DNA of 64,000 nt from Thalassospira sp. MCCC 1A03138 (GCF_002115785.1 NZ_JFJY01000001.1:186001-250000); one strand, 5' to 3'; shown: positions 33,138 through 42,433, counted from the first letter of the stretch. Notes: generated by a model not told the origin, from the sequence alone. Program-made: numbers and translations.

Positions 33138-34250
33138 TTAATTTCCCGAATTTTCCGAAAGGGTGATCAACCGATCATCCCCCAACCGTTCCGGCCAATA
33201 GGAAACCCCGCGCAAATGCCCGTTTAACGCCCCGCTTTGCCCGGCATAACTCCCCAGCCAGATCACGTTGAAATTGCGTGGCATGGCAAAGCCGCCCAGC
33301 GATTTCAAAACCGCCCCGTCCTTGGCGACCGCCACCCCATCATCCTCCCACGCCAGCACAATCCGCGTGCGCGCGCCCGGCACAAGCCCGCCATAAAGCG
33401 ACTGGGTGATGATCGGCGCGCCAGCCTTGCGCAGTGAAATCCGCAACTGATCCGCCGCACTGTCATAGCCAAGATCAAGATGATCATCTTTAAGGTTCCC
33501 CGAATGCATCTGCATGATCCGCCAGATGCCGCTCCAGGCCGCAGGCAATTCCAGATCAAACACAAACGTCCCCCGCCCTGTTGCCCCCCGGAACCAGCCC
33601 CCCGGCCCCAGCATCACATCATCCATCGCCCGTGCCGCCGGAATGCCCTTGCTGATCATGTCGCTGGTCAAAACCGGCCCGGACTCAAGCTGCGCATTCC
33701 AGATCAGAATTGATGCCGGATTGCCCGAAATCGCGGTGCTGATTTTCGGATAGCGGCTGGTGCCTGATGCGGTTTCCGCAAAGCCCACCCGTTGCCAGCT
33801 TTCATCAAGGCTCACCGCATGGGCAGATGCCCCATTTACCCCGCCCAGCGTAATTTGGGCCGTGCCCGATACCGCCCGCGCCCAGACGCCAAAGCTGTAA
33901 ACCTCCCCCGCAACCAAATCATCGACCCGCTGATAAAGCCCCGCCGTGCCGCCCGGAAGGTCAAGGCGTGTGGCCGTGATACTCCCATCCGGGGCCTCAA
34001 TCCCGGATGCGCTTGCGCTTACCCCCGCTTCCTTCTCCCAAAGCGGATTGGAAAACGCGGTGGAATAGCGCAACAGATTGCTTGCCGCCGCCTCGATCAA
34101 AAGCCCCTTCGCCCGGCCCAGCGCATCGTGATCATGGCCGGGAATATCGGCCCCAATCTCGGTCAGAATCCCGTCTGATCCGCGCACGATCTTGGGGCTC
34201 GCCCGCGTCACGCGCAGGCAGCTTTCCAATGGCGCATATCGCATGCCCAT
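33138..34250 (-). CDS. Tail fibre- or tailspike-type protein with carbohydrate-binding domains
   Basis: A 370-residue protein. It starts with MGMRYAPLESCLRVTRASPK, then SNLLRYSTAFSNPLWEKEAG, a phrase common at the start of phage tail beta-sandwich domains. A carbohydrate-binding-like domain (about residues 80-200) is followed by a LamG/concanavalin-like one (DVMLGPGGWFRGATGRGTFV to the end). It may bind the host surface. It lies 47 bases after the tail-fibre gene; GGAGAA upstream decides the start at 34250. Confidence 0.72.
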   Translation of the reverse strand: MGMRYAPLESCLRVTRASPKIVRGSDGILTEIGADIPGHDHDALGRAKGLLIEAAASNLLRYSTAFSNPLWEKEAGVSASASGIEAPDGSITATRLDLPGGTAGLYQRVDDLVAGEVYSFGVWARAVSGTAQITLGGVNGASAHAVSLDESWQRVGFAETASGTSRYPKISTAISGNPASILIWNAQLESGPVLTSDMISKGIPAARAMDDVMLGPGGWFRGATGRGTFVFDLELPAAWSGIWRIMQMHSGNLKDDHLDLGYDSAADQLRISLRKAGAPIITQSLYGGLVPGARTRIVLAWEDDGVAVAKDGAVLKSLGGFAMPRNFNVIWLGSYAGQSGALNGHLRGVSYWPERLGDDRLITLSENSGN

Positions 34251-34297
34251 TTTGCATTCTCCGTCCCTGAATAAATGAAAGGCTGAAAGTGCCGCCT

Positions 34298-35701
34298 TTA
34301 CCCGCCAATCCGGCACAGATGAAACCAGCTCATCACCGCCCCCGCCGCGATCTGGCGCGTGATGCTGTCCGAATGCCGCACCCGCAGCCGAAGCGCATTA
34401 TCGCTCGCAATCCCGATCCGGGCGATGCCGCTGACCCGCACACTCTGCGTCGCATTGCTGCCCGACCCGACAATATCGGACGCCTGCAAATGCGTGCTCC
34501 ATCCCGCCGCCCCTAGGCGCTCGACATAGGCACTGACCGCCACCGCCTCCGCACCAATGGCAAAATTCACCCCGGCATCAACATGGTAAAAACCGGGTGG
34601 AAGATTCCCAACCCCATGCAGGGCGGCGTCATAAAGCCCGTGGCTATCCTCCGCAACATGATCCCATTCAACAATGAAATAACCGCCCGCCGGAATATCC
34701 TGCGCATTGGTCCGCAAAAGCTTCACCACCGGCCCGTTTTGGGCGATTGGTGCTGCAAACCACCGCGTCCCATCACAGATCAGATCAACACAATCCCCCC
34801 GGATCGGCAGGGCATGAACACTGCGCACCGCCGCCCCATCCAGCGGCACAATCTGATCCCCGCTGGCCGCCGCGACATCGACCATCGTGCCATCGCCATT
34901 GACCACGCGGTATCGCACCCCGTTGCGCGCGGCACTCACCCCCGGAAGGCTCAACCGCCCGCCATTCGATAACCGCACCAGCGCCCCCGTCTCGCGGATA
35001 TCCATGATCCGGTCACCCGGCGCATCAATCACCGGCATGCGGCGTTCATCCTGCCAAAGCGTTGCGTTTTGCGCGCGCAGATCAAGGTCAAACGCCGCCC
35101 CCGCCATCTGCTTCTGAAACCCCGCAAGGGCGGTTTCCGCCCGCGTTCCGGCGGCCTCGGCCCGGTTAGCCGCATCCTGCGCCATCGCACCATGCCGCCC
35201 CGCCGCTGCAATCTCCCCCGCATCCGGCCCGTTCGCCAGCCCGTCGCCCTGATCGTTCCACACCAACGCCCGACCGGGCTCCATCCGCGGCAATGCAAGA
35301 TCACCCTTGTCCTGATCGGCGGGATCAAGCCGCAAACTGCCCACCATCGCCCGATCCACATCGCCAAGGGCCGCGGTCAGATAATCCAGATCCCGATCGA
35401 CCGCATCCCCGCGGGGCGATGCCGAACCGCCATACGCACTCAACCGCCGTAACCGCAAATGCCGCCGGATCGAAATCGCGGCCCCCACCTTTGGCGCGAC
35501 CTCGAAAATCACCTCGCCACCGGGCGCTTCCTCCGCCTCATTTAACGCCACATGAAACCCGGTCGTGACCGGCTTTCCATCAACGCGCACCGCCACATCA
35601 TCACTGCCAAAAACCGCAAACTGAAACGGAAAAACCGTACGCTCCCCGTCGCCGGCAAACCCGACACCCGCCCCGCCAGTAGCCTTGAATACCACGCCCA
35701 T
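34298..35701 (-). CDS. Tail fibre protein (T7 gp17 N-terminal-like)
   Basis: A 467-residue protein. The first 130 residues (GERTVFPFQFAVFGSDDVAVRVDG, then RRLSAYGGSASPRGDAVDRDLDYL) match the tail-attachment domain of T7-type tail fibres, which docks to the tail tube. A helical linker follows (GRHGAMAQDAANRAEAAGTR), then a beta-rich C-terminal part with WDHVAEDSHGLYDAALHG that resembles a receptor-binding tip. AGGGGG lies before the ATG. Two inverted REP pairs lie upstream. Confidence 0.82.
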   Translation of the reverse strand: MGVVFKATGGAGVGFAGDGERTVFPFQFAVFGSDDVAVRVDGKPVTTGFHVALNEAEEAPGGEVIFEVAPKVGAAISIRRHLRLRRLSAYGGSASPRGDAVDRDLDYLTAALGDVDRAMVGSLRLDPADQDKGDLALPRMEPGRALVWNDQGDGLANGPDAGEIAAAGRHGAMAQDAANRAEAAGTRAETALAGFQKQMAGAAFDLDLRAQNATLWQDERRMPVIDAPGDRIMDIRETGALVRLSNGGRLSLPGVSAARNGVRYRVVNGDGTMVDVAAASGDQIVPLDGAAVRSVHALPIRGDCVDLICDGTRWFAAPIAQNGPVVKLLRTNAQDIPAGGYFIVEWDHVAEDSHGLYDAALHGVGNLPPGFYHVDAGVNFAIGAEAVAVSAYVERLGAAGWSTHLQASDIVGSGSNATQSVRVSGIARIGIASDNALRLRVRHSDSITRQIAAGAVMSWFHLCRIGG

Positions 35702-35739
35702 CTCATCCCCCTAAAAACCCGAAACCGAACCCCCAGCCC

Positions 35740-35822
35740 TGGACTCCCGCCTGCGCGGGAGTGACGAACAGGTGGAAAGGCCTCACCCCAACCCCGTCAT
35801 TCCCGCGCACGCGGGAATCCAG
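35740..35822. repeat. REPIN: inverted pair of REP-like elements
   Basis: One reverse element at 35740-35766 and one forward at 35795-35822, with a spacer containing ACAGGTGGAAAGGCC. The same spacer type recurs in the next pair, which shows that the pair moves or duplicates as a unit. Confidence 0.85.
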
Positions 35823-35870
35823 TCAGCCGCGCCGCATCCTCAAACCCAACCACCGAACCCACAAGCCCGA

Positions 35871-35953
35871 TGGACTCCCGCTTTCGCAGGAGTGACGAAC
35901 GGGTGGAAAGGCCCTACCCCAACCCCGTCATTCCCGCGCACGCGGGAATCCAG
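35871..35953. repeat. REPIN: second inverted pair, a near copy of the first
   Basis: A reverse element at 35871-35897 (with a TTTCGCAGG variant arm) and a forward one at 35926-35953. The total length (83 bases) and the spacer ACGGGTGGAAAGGCC closely match the pair at 35740-35822, so these are tandem copies. The gap 35702-35999 holds nothing else that I can see. Confidence 0.85.
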
Positions 35954-35999
35954 AAAACAGTGCCGTACACTCAATACCCGCCACGAACCCCTTAAGCCC

Positions 36000-36443
36000 T
36001 CACCACCCATCCCGCCGCGCAAACCACGCATTAAGCCGTGCCACCGTGTCATCCTGTGACGACCGCAAAAGCGATGTTTCACGCCAACTTGCCTGCCGGT
36101 TGACCTCCGCCCGCTTGCGCGCCGCCGCATCCGCATCGGCCTGCGTTTCCGACAATGCCTGTTTTTCAAGCCCGGCCAGAACCGCACTGGCCGATCCCGC
36201 CGCCCCGCTTTGCAGTCCCGCCGCCCCCTGGCGTGCGCGAAGCCTTGCCTGCCGGATGCGCAATTCCTCGGCCCGTTCGCGCGCACGCTCCGTCTCGCTC
36301 GCATTGATGCTGGCAATATCGGCCTGCCGGTTGGCTTCGGTCTGGGCCGCGCGGCTTTTCTGATCCGCGCGGTTTGATGAAATCTGCTGCCCGGTTTGCA
36401 GGGCAGAAAGTGCCATTGGTGCATAGGATGCAAACGCGCCCAT
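36000..36443 (-). CDS. Internal virion protein (T7 gp14-like)
   Basis: A 147-residue protein. The N-terminal hydrophobic stretch (GAFASYAPMALSALQTGQQ) is followed by a long Ala/Arg/Glu-rich helix (RSAAQTEANRQADIASINA, then RARERAEELRIRQARLRARQG), the pattern of T7-like core protein gp14, which is ejected into the host envelope. Its start overlaps the stop of the tail tube B gene by one base (TGATG). The position after tube B is the same as in T7. Confidence 0.75.
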   Translation of the reverse strand: MGAFASYAPMALSALQTGQQISSNRADQKSRAAQTEANRQADIASINASETERARERAEELRIRQARLRARQGAAGLQSGAAGSASAVLAGLEKQALSETQADADAAARKRAEVNRQASWRETSLLRSSQDDTVARLNAWFARRDGW

Positions 36444-38365
36444 CAGTCATTCACCCCCAATTCGCTGGCGACCCCCAGCAATAAAAAAGGCCGGGGAAAA
36501 TCCCCGGCGATCCGCCATAATCCATCATTGTTCCGCCCGGCACTACCACGCCGCCAGCCAAGGGCCCGCAAACTGACATCACCGCTATAGGCCGCGTCCT
36601 CGCTCCGTCCTCTACCCAGCGTCACATCGCGAAATCCCCGCCCGGTATCAACACGCAGCTGTTCGGTCTGCTGCACCCGGAATGTCACCGAAACAAGCCG
36701 CAGCGCATTGCCCCCATGTGCCCGCGTGCCATCCGATCCGGCGGGTGGCAAAGCGGCAATTTCATGGGTAAACGGCAATCCGGCCACAACCGTTGAAACC
36801 GCATCAGCCAAACTGATCGTGCCGCCCGACACCGTAATATCGCGATAAAGCCGCCCATCGGCCCACACGGCCAGCGTGACATTTTCCAGATCATCCAGCC
36901 CGCCCCAATGGCGGCGCGGTTCCTCGCCTTCGGTCAATTCTGCGGCGATCGAAAGATCAAGCCCGCAACCCTCATCAAACCGGCCAAGGTAAAATTGCCC
37001 GTCCCGCTCAAGGCAAAGGTAAACCTCCCCGCCCGCCACCGCGACGGCGCGAAATGCCGCACCCTCAACACCTTGCGCCGACCAGGCGGTGATCGCCTCG
37101 CTGCGATAAAGGGTCAATGTCCCAAGGCTGCCATCGCCCATCACCACATGCAAAAGCCTGCGATCCGCATCAAATGCCTGATCAACCGGGCCCTGCACCA
37201 GATGGCGCGATAAAAGGGCCAAATCCGCCGCCCCATAGGCCTGCTCGACATCGGTAAACAGAAATTCGCGCAATTCCCGACCGCTGCGCGCGGCAAAGAT
37301 CGTCGCGCCATCCACATTGACCAACGGCACCGTGCGATCCGCCCGGCTGCCGATCCGGGTCTGGCGCGTGACCTGAATATTGGCTGGCGTCAACGGGTCC
37401 CCCGTCACCATCCATTCCGATCCGCTGGTGAAAACCTGCAAATGGCGGCCTGCGAAAATGCCGGTAATCGCATTGACCTGATCGGCCAGCAGGGCAAATT
37501 CAATCGCCTCGTCATCCAGCCCCTCGCCCAGATCGAAATTGAACAGATCCCCCGATTTCGACATCCACAACCGGTTAGGCAAATCCCGCGATCCGCCAAT
37601 CACCATCCGGTCCTGATGAAATGTCACGCTGCGCGGCCAGCCGCGAACCGGCGAAAACACCTGTTCCTCGAAATCCTGTGTCGTGCTGGCATTCGGAAGC
37701 GCCTCTTTCAAGGTAATGGTTGCCAGTGTCGCACTCGAAACCCCGGCAATCTGCCCCTCGATCCCTTGGATACGCCACCGCGTGCCAACATGCCCGGCCT
37801 CAAAAAGCGCCGAACTGGCCGTGATGCTGATCGTACCACTGGTCCCTGAAGGCGTGATCGAAACCGCCGGATCGCCGAATTTGTAGTATGGCTGAAACCG
37901 CTTCACCGCCGTTTCGCGCCACGCCCAGTTGGTCATTTCCCAAACACCAGCCCCATCCCTCGATGCCTTTCGCGTCAGGCGCATCGGCTCGACCTCCGGG
38001 TGGGTGACAAGCAGCGTATCGGCACTTTGCGTCCAGTTCAGAAGCGCATGGTGGATAGTTCCAAACGGCGTCTCAAACCCGACAATAGCCACCCCATCGC
38101 GATAAACCGTCCCCTCGTAATCCCCAAACACCAGCAGATAGGTCTGCTCGGTATTGAACTCGAACGGGATCAACCGCACCGGGCCAGACACCGCATCAAT
38201 CAACGCAATACCGGGCCGCCTACGCACCCCGCCGCTCGGTTCAATGAACACATTGCGCAACCGCGCCGCCCCATTGCCATAGGCATTCAAATCCGACCGC
38301 CCCCACAATTCCGGCGCCAGTTCACCAGTCGAAAATGTCGTCTTTTCCAAGACCCTGCGCGCCAT
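36443..38365 (-). CDS. Tail tubular protein B (T7 gp12-like)
   Basis: A 640-residue nozzle protein. Its start (RRVLEKTTFSTGELAPELWG) and RNVFIEPSGGVRRRPGIALI are the typical opening of podovirus tail tube B proteins and their relatives, followed by PFEFNTEQTYLLVFGD, QVTRQTRIGSRADRTVPL and a beta-rich C-terminal region. GGAGGGG decides the start at 38365, seven bases away, over an ATG at 38371. It follows tail tube A as in T7. A terminator lies in its last codons. Confidence 0.85.
   Translation of the reverse strand: MARRVLEKTTFSTGELAPELWGRSDLNAYGNGAARLRNVFIEPSGGVRRRPGIALIDAVSGPVRLIPFEFNTEQTYLLVFGDYEGTVYRDGVAIVGFETPFGTIHHALLNWTQSADTLLVTHPEVEPMRLTRKASRDGAGVWEMTNWAWRETAVKRFQPYYKFGDPAVSITPSGTSGTISITASSALFEAGHVGTRWRIQGIEGQIAGVSSATLATITLKEALPNASTTQDFEEQVFSPVRGWPRSVTFHQDRMVIGGSRDLPNRLWMSKSGDLFNFDLGEGLDDEAIEFALLADQVNAITGIFAGRHLQVFTSGSEWMVTGDPLTPANIQVTRQTRIGSRADRTVPLVNVDGATIFAARSGRELREFLFTDVEQAYGAADLALLSRHLVQGPVDQAFDADRRLLHVVMGDGSLGTLTLYRSEAITAWSAQGVEGAAFRAVAVAGGEVYLCLERDGQFYLGRFDEGCGLDLSIAAELTEGEEPRRHWGGLDDLENVTLAVWADGRLYRDITVSGGTISLADAVSTVVAGLPFTHEIAALPPAGSDGTRAHGGNALRLVSVTFRVQQTEQLRVDTGRGFRDVTLGRGRSEDAAYSGDVSLRALGWRRGSAGRNNDGLWRIAGDFPRPFLLLGVASELGVND
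36481..36508 (-). terminator. Intrinsic terminator embedded in coding sequence
   Basis: GCCGGGGAAAATCCCCGGC forms an 8-bp stem. On the minus strand it is followed by CTTTTTTATT. It lies wholly inside the last codons of the tail tube B gene, where it encodes the segment DFPRPFLL. Such a perfect stem plus T run in coding DNA is unusual; it should limit transcription into the downstream gene. Confidence 0.7.
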
Positions 38366-38395
38366 AACCATCCCCTCCGGTCAATCCCCAAACCC

Positions 38396-38965
38396 TTATC
38401 CCCGAGCCCCGATCAGGGTAAAATCCCCAATCGCCCGCGGGGTTGATTGCTGCGCATCGGCCAGCCTCGCGCTCCGAAACTGATCCTCCGCGCGCTTAAA
38501 CAGATATTCCGCCCGCGACGTACTTTCGGTCAGCGGCACACAGAACTCCGCAGCCAGCCGCGTGATCAGCGCCAGATCGAAAAACGCGGGAAATGCCCCC
38601 TCCGCCATTCGCCCGACATAGCGCAGATACGCCCGATCCGCCGCGCACCTCACCGCCCCCTGCACCAGCTCAAATTCCGGCACCGCCCCGCCCTCGGTCT
38701 CAAGCGACAGCAGCCGGATAAAATCCCCGGGCAGGACAAACATGCCCTCGCCAGCGCCCAAAACGTCCTCACTCTCCTTCCGCGCCAGCCACGCACCCCT
38801 TGCCGCAAACCGCCACGGATACGCCGCCAGCATCCCGTCCCGAATGGCCGGATAAAGCATCCCCGCCACCTCCGCCTCGGCGGTGTCATCCTCGAACGAA
38901 ACAATCGGTGCCGCCCCGATCATCACCAATGCACGCGCACAAAGTGCGATGTCGCTCAGTGCCAT
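38396..38965 (-). CDS. Tail tubular protein A (T7 gp11-like)
   Basis: A 189-residue protein. It begins with MALSDIALCARALVMIGAAP, then EAEVAGMLYPAIRDGMLAAYPWRFA, the well-known pattern of gp11-like gatekeeper proteins, followed by LPGDFIRLLSLE and a C-terminal helix (AAEFCVPLTESTSRAEYLFK). It forms the ring between portal and nozzle. It comes 30 bases before tail tube B. A Sel1-repeat gene diverges from it on the plus strand. Confidence 0.86.
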   Translation of the reverse strand: MALSDIALCARALVMIGAAPIVSFEDDTAEAEVAGMLYPAIRDGMLAAYPWRFAARGAWLARKESEDVLGAGEGMFVLPGDFIRLLSLETEGGAVPEFELVQGAVRCAADRAYLRYVGRMAEGAFPAFFDLALITRLAAEFCVPLTESTSRAEYLFKRAEDQFRSARLADAQQSTPRAIGDFTLIGARG

Positions 38966-39066
38966 ATCGCGTTCCCTTCAATTCCCGGTTGCCGATATCG
39001 TTGAAATATTGTCAAAATCCGTATCAACCGACCGTGACAGGGCCGGGCAATTTGAATGGAGCACGA

Positions 39067-40623
39067 ATGTCCCGGTTCCCGTATGTCGCATCACTTGTTT
39101 TCGCGGGCACCTTGGGCCTGTCTGAACTGGCCCCGGCCTTGGCGTCCATTCCGGCACCTGCTGCGGAAATCGCCCAGAATTCTGATGTCGATCCCCTGAT
39201 CGATGATTACTGGCGCAAGTCCTACGCAGGCGATGCCGAGGCCCAGCGCATACTGGGCGCCATACTGTCCTACGACTATGCCGAGGACGGCCACATTGAC
39301 GATGATGAACATTTCACCATCACCCGCCTGCTTGAATGTGCTGCCCTGCAGGGTGACCAGCCCGCCATTGATCAGCTGCAAAACATCAACGCCAATTTCG
39401 ATATCAGCGAAACCGGCGAATGCTATTACACCGGGGCCGGTTACACCGCCGACCAGAAGCAAAACGCACCAGGCATTTCCGACACCGCAAACAGCTATGA
39501 TGGCGATGAAGACGCCCTGCGCGCCCGCGCCATGAATGGCGACCCCGCCGCACAGTTCGCGCTCGCCGAATATCTCGAAGGACAATTCCTTTTCTTTGAT
39601 GCCTTCGAAGAAGCCGAAGGCTGGTACAATTGCGCTGCCAAACAGGGTTACGCCCCGGCCATCGCGGTTCTGGCCGACGGCGATGCCATTACGACCTACC
39701 CGGCATCAGAACCCTGCCCCTTCACCAACCGCACCATGGATGCCAACGGCACGATAACCGAACGCTTTACATCCTCCAGATCCATCGTGATCGAACCGGC
39801 TCCTGCTGTTCCTGCCTCGGCTCCCGCATCCGAACCGGCGATGACCGCCCCGGCACCCGATACCGAACCACTCTTTGCCGATGCGCTGGCCGCCTATCAT
39901 GGCAATGGCGTGCCGCAGGATTTCACCCGCGCGATGGAACTGGCCCGCAAGGCGGCTGATCATAACCATGCCGGCGCGATCAACCTGATTGGCGTCATGT
40001 ATCTCAACGGGTCAGGCGTCGCACCCGACGCCACCGAAGCCGCCTATCACTATCGGCGCGCCGCCGATCTGGGCGATGTGTCTGCCATGGTCAATCTGGC
40101 CGATTGCTATCTGCACGGCATCGGGGTCGATGTCAGTCTGCCCCGCGCACGCGAATGGTATGAAAAGGCCGCCTCCGACGGCGACGCCTACGCCCAATAC
40201 AACCTTTCCGCCATCTACCAGTCCGGGGCCGAGGGCATTGAACCCGATCCCATGCTGGCCCGGAAATGGATGAAGCTTGCCGCCGAAAACGGCGATCCCG
40301 ACGCCCCTTACCATTACGGCCATTTCCTTGAATACGGCATCGGTGGCCCCGAAGACCCGGCAGGCGCAATTGTCTGGTATCAGAAGGCCGTCGAACTTGA
40401 CGATATCAACGGTTTTGCCGCCATGGGCCGGATGCATTATTACGGCGAATACACCACCGAAGACCTCGAACTTGCCTGGTACTATCTGTCCATCGCCGCC
40501 GCGCGCGATCATGTCGAAGCCAAAACCTGGATCGAAGTCGCCGCCCCCTCCGTCACCTACGAACAACGCGCCCGAGCATCCGCTCAGGTCACCAAATATC
40601 TGACGGAAAAAGGGGCGCAATAA
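39067..40623 (+). CDS. Secreted Sel1-repeat protein
   Basis: A 518-residue protein with a signal peptide (MSRFPYVASLVFAGTLGLS, cleavage near ALA). Two blocks of Sel1-like repeats are visible: one at about residues 155-195 and at least five units from about residue 285 to the end (for example AINLIGVMYLNGSGVAPDATEAAYHYRRAADLG, split by hand at AAYHYRRAADLG). A Pro/Ala-rich linker joins the blocks. Such solenoids bind protein partners, often at the envelope. It is on the opposite strand from the phage genes and looks like host cargo. Confidence 0.82.
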   Translation: MSRFPYVASLVFAGTLGLSELAPALASIPAPAAEIAQNSDVDPLIDDYWRKSYAGDAEAQRILGAILSYDYAEDGHIDDDEHFTITRLLECAALQGDQPAIDQLQNINANFDISETGECYYTGAGYTADQKQNAPGISDTANSYDGDEDALRARAMNGDPAAQFALAEYLEGQFLFFDAFEEAEGWYNCAAKQGYAPAIAVLADGDAITTYPASEPCPFTNRTMDANGTITERFTSSRSIVIEPAPAVPASAPASEPAMTAPAPDTEPLFADALAAYHGNGVPQDFTRAMELARKAADHNHAGAINLIGVMYLNGSGVAPDATEAAYHYRRAADLGDVSAMVNLADCYLHGIGVDVSLPRAREWYEKAASDGDAYAQYNLSAIYQSGAEGIEPDPMLARKWMKLAAENGDPDAPYHYGHFLEYGIGGPEDPAGAIVWYQKAVELDDINGFAAMGRMHYYGEYTTEDLELAWYYLSIAAARDHVEAKTWIEVAAPSVTYEQRARASAQVTKYLTEKGAQ

Positions 40624-40667
40624 AGCGCCCCTCTCCCTTTGTTCCAAGAAACGCAAATCCCTTGGCC

Positions 40668-41318
40668 TTACACCGCCGGATAAAACGCCTTGATCGCATA
40701 AGTCACCGCAACGTTGCGCGGGCGGGTTTCGGCGCCAACTCGGGCATTTGGCGAGCCAGCGCTGTCAAATGCCAACCCGGACACCAAACCACTATGGGTG
40801 CCCACGGCAGCTCTACCATTGTTATTAGCCTCGGCCTCACTGAACGCCCCATCAAATGACGCAAACGGTGCAAACATACCGCCGTCAGTGCCGTAGCCTA
40901 ACGCACGAGCCGTAATGCGCTGCATCTGATCAAGCTGACCAGACGCAAACCCACGCCCATCATCCACGCCGCGACCGGCATCAAAACCGCGAATGAACTC
41001 GCCGCGAAGGTCTGGCAGGTTAAAGGTCGCAATCTGGTCGCCATGGCCCCAGACGGTACCAATCGCGGCAAACAGATCAGCATAGTCGGTCCGCGAAACC
41101 GCCGAACCGTCACAGACCAGCCAGCCTTCCGGCGGGGTCGGCATGGCAAGAGCTGCGATCACACCGATCTCGGTGCCACCGGATGCACCACCATTCTGTC
41201 CCAGATAGCGGGCATCCAGCGCCTGAAGAAGCTGGGTTTTGTCATCGCAATTGGGCGTAATGCCTGCTGCCTGAATAACGTGAAGGACTTCGCAATCCAC
41301 CGGGGTTGAACCCAACAT
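40668..41318 (-). CDS. Tail collar-domain protein with phage attachment N terminus
   Basis: A 216-residue protein. Residues 1-40 (PVDCEVLHVIQAAGITPNCD, then DKTQLLQAL) are shared with the next phage protein; residues about 50-110 form a phage tail collar domain (PPEGWLVCDGSAVSRTDYAD, then NLPDLRGEFIRGFD). The C-terminal part ends in RNVAVTYAIKAFYP, as in many collar-domain fibres. The second of two ATGs (41318) has the better distance to AGGAG. It is probably a tip protein that sees the host. Confidence 0.8.
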   Translation of the reverse strand: MLGSTPVDCEVLHVIQAAGITPNCDDKTQLLQALDARYLGQNGGASGGTEIGVIAALAMPTPPEGWLVCDGSAVSRTDYADLFAAIGTVWGHGDQIATFNLPDLRGEFIRGFDAGRGVDDGRGFASGQLDQMQRITARALGYGTDGGMFAPFASFDGAFSEAEANNNGRAAVGTHSGLVSGLAFDSAGSPNARVGAETRPRNVAVTYAIKAFYPAV

Positions 41319-41343
41319 AGACATTCTCCTGTCATTTCAAAAA

Positions 41344-41374
41344 ACAAAACCCCGGCAAGGAAGCCCTGCCGGGG
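41344..41374 (-). terminator. Terminator after the glycine-rich adhesin gene
   Basis: CCCCGGCA and TGCCGGGG arms pair and on the minus strand are followed by TTTTGTTTT. Confidence 0.82.
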
Positions 41375-41383
41375 ATAGTTCAA

Positions 41384-41995
41384 TCAGACCCACTCGATGA
41401 TCACATAACCATCAACGCCATAATTACCCGAGTAATCCGGCGCAGGATCTGCAGTGCTGGTGCCGCCTGCACCTACAACAATCTGCAAAGTCTCGCCGGG
41501 CAGAACGTCGAATTCCTTAACCGCTAGTCCACCATTGCCACCTGCACCACCGGTTAAGCCATCTTGCGACGTCGTGCCGTTGCCCCCCGGAGAGCCCTGA
41601 CCGACAAAGTTCACGTCACCATTGGCTGCACCGCCATGCGGTGCAGAAATAGCCGTTGTTTTTGCTGACCAGCCGCCTTTGCCACCCTCAGCAATAACTA
41701 CTTCCTGGTTATAGGTAACGCTGGACGCCTCACCATCTTCGGATTGTTCGCTGACCCTGTAGCCATTCAGGCCACCACCGCCACCGGCACCGGCAACAGT
41801 TACACGGAGTTTGGTTACACCTTCAGGCACGACAAATGATCCGTCTTCGGTGAAATACTGGCGCTGAGAAACAGCGGACGGAATGAGTTTCTGAATTGCC
41901 TGAAGCAACTGGGTCTTGTCATCGCAATCCGGCCAGATACCCGCCGCTTGGATAACGTTAAGCACTTCGCATTCAACTGGTTTGGAACCCTGCAT
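41384..41995 (-). CDS. Glycine-rich phage adhesin-like protein
   Basis: A 203-residue protein. Its N-terminal 35 residues (PVECEVLNVIQAAGIWPDCD and DKTQLLQAI) match the collar-domain neighbour, so they share an attachment part. From residue about 55 the rest is a glycine-rich beta domain (FVVPEGVTKLRVTVAGAGGG, then EGGKGGW, GGNGTTSQDGLTGGAGGNGG), similar in style to polyglycine-sandwich adhesins at the tips of some phage fibres. It ends in YGVDGYVIIEWV. The second ATG (41995) suits the AAGGAG. Confidence 0.75.
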   Translation of the reverse strand: MQGSKPVECEVLNVIQAAGIWPDCDDKTQLLQAIQKLIPSAVSQRQYFTEDGSFVVPEGVTKLRVTVAGAGGGGGLNGYRVSEQSEDGEASSVTYNQEVVIAEGGKGGWSAKTTAISAPHGGAANGDVNFVGQGSPGGNGTTSQDGLTGGAGGNGGLAVKEFDVLPGETLQIVVGAGGTSTADPAPDYSGNYGVDGYVIIEWV

Positions 41996-42020
41996 GGGCA
42001 TTCTCCTTGGTTTGGACATA

Positions 42021-42050
42021 AAAAAACCGCTCCTGCCGGGGCAGAAACGG
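42021..42050 (-). terminator. Terminator after the capsid operon
   Basis: CTGCC and GGCAG with flanking CCG/CGG pairs make a short stem, followed on the minus strand by seven T residues. Confidence 0.72.
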
Positions 42051-42113
42051 GTCGAGGAAAAGATGAAATCTGTCTGAAAAACCACCCAGCGACGTGCGCG
42101 GGCCGGGCCCGGA

Positions 42114-42389
42114 TCAATCCGTATTCGAGCTGCCAATCGCCGTCATATCGCGGACATCAACGCCCAAAGCCCCCGAACTCGCCACGACGAACAGCCCGCC
42201 TGACATGTTGGCATCGCGGTTGGTATTGGCGATGATGATGTCACCGACCCGCAGCATGTCGCGGGCATCGGCAAAGTAACCCGCCGTATCGACATCGGCG
42301 GCGAAATCCGGGGTGATGTAATGCCAAAGCGTAAAGCCGTTGGCATAGGCCAGAACACTGAGGTTTCTGGCTTTAAAACCTTCTGCCAT
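42114..42389 (-). CDS. Small phage head-associated protein
   Basis: A 91-residue protein that begins MAEGFKARNLSVLAYANGFTL, then DFAADVDTAGYFADARDMLRVGD and ends SSGALGVDVRDMTAIGSSN. It lies 44 bases downstream of the capsid gene and shares its transcript. Small genes of this sort next to the capsid often encode head decoration or completion proteins. I do not know its exact role. GGAGA lies before the ATG. Confidence 0.68.
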   Translation of the reverse strand: MAEGFKARNLSVLAYANGFTLWHYITPDFAADVDTAGYFADARDMLRVGDIIIANTNRDANMSGGLFVVASSGALGVDVRDMTAIGSSNTD

Positions 42390-42433
42390 TTTGGTCTCCG
42401 TTATCTGTATGAAAAATCGTCAAAAGCCGCGGC

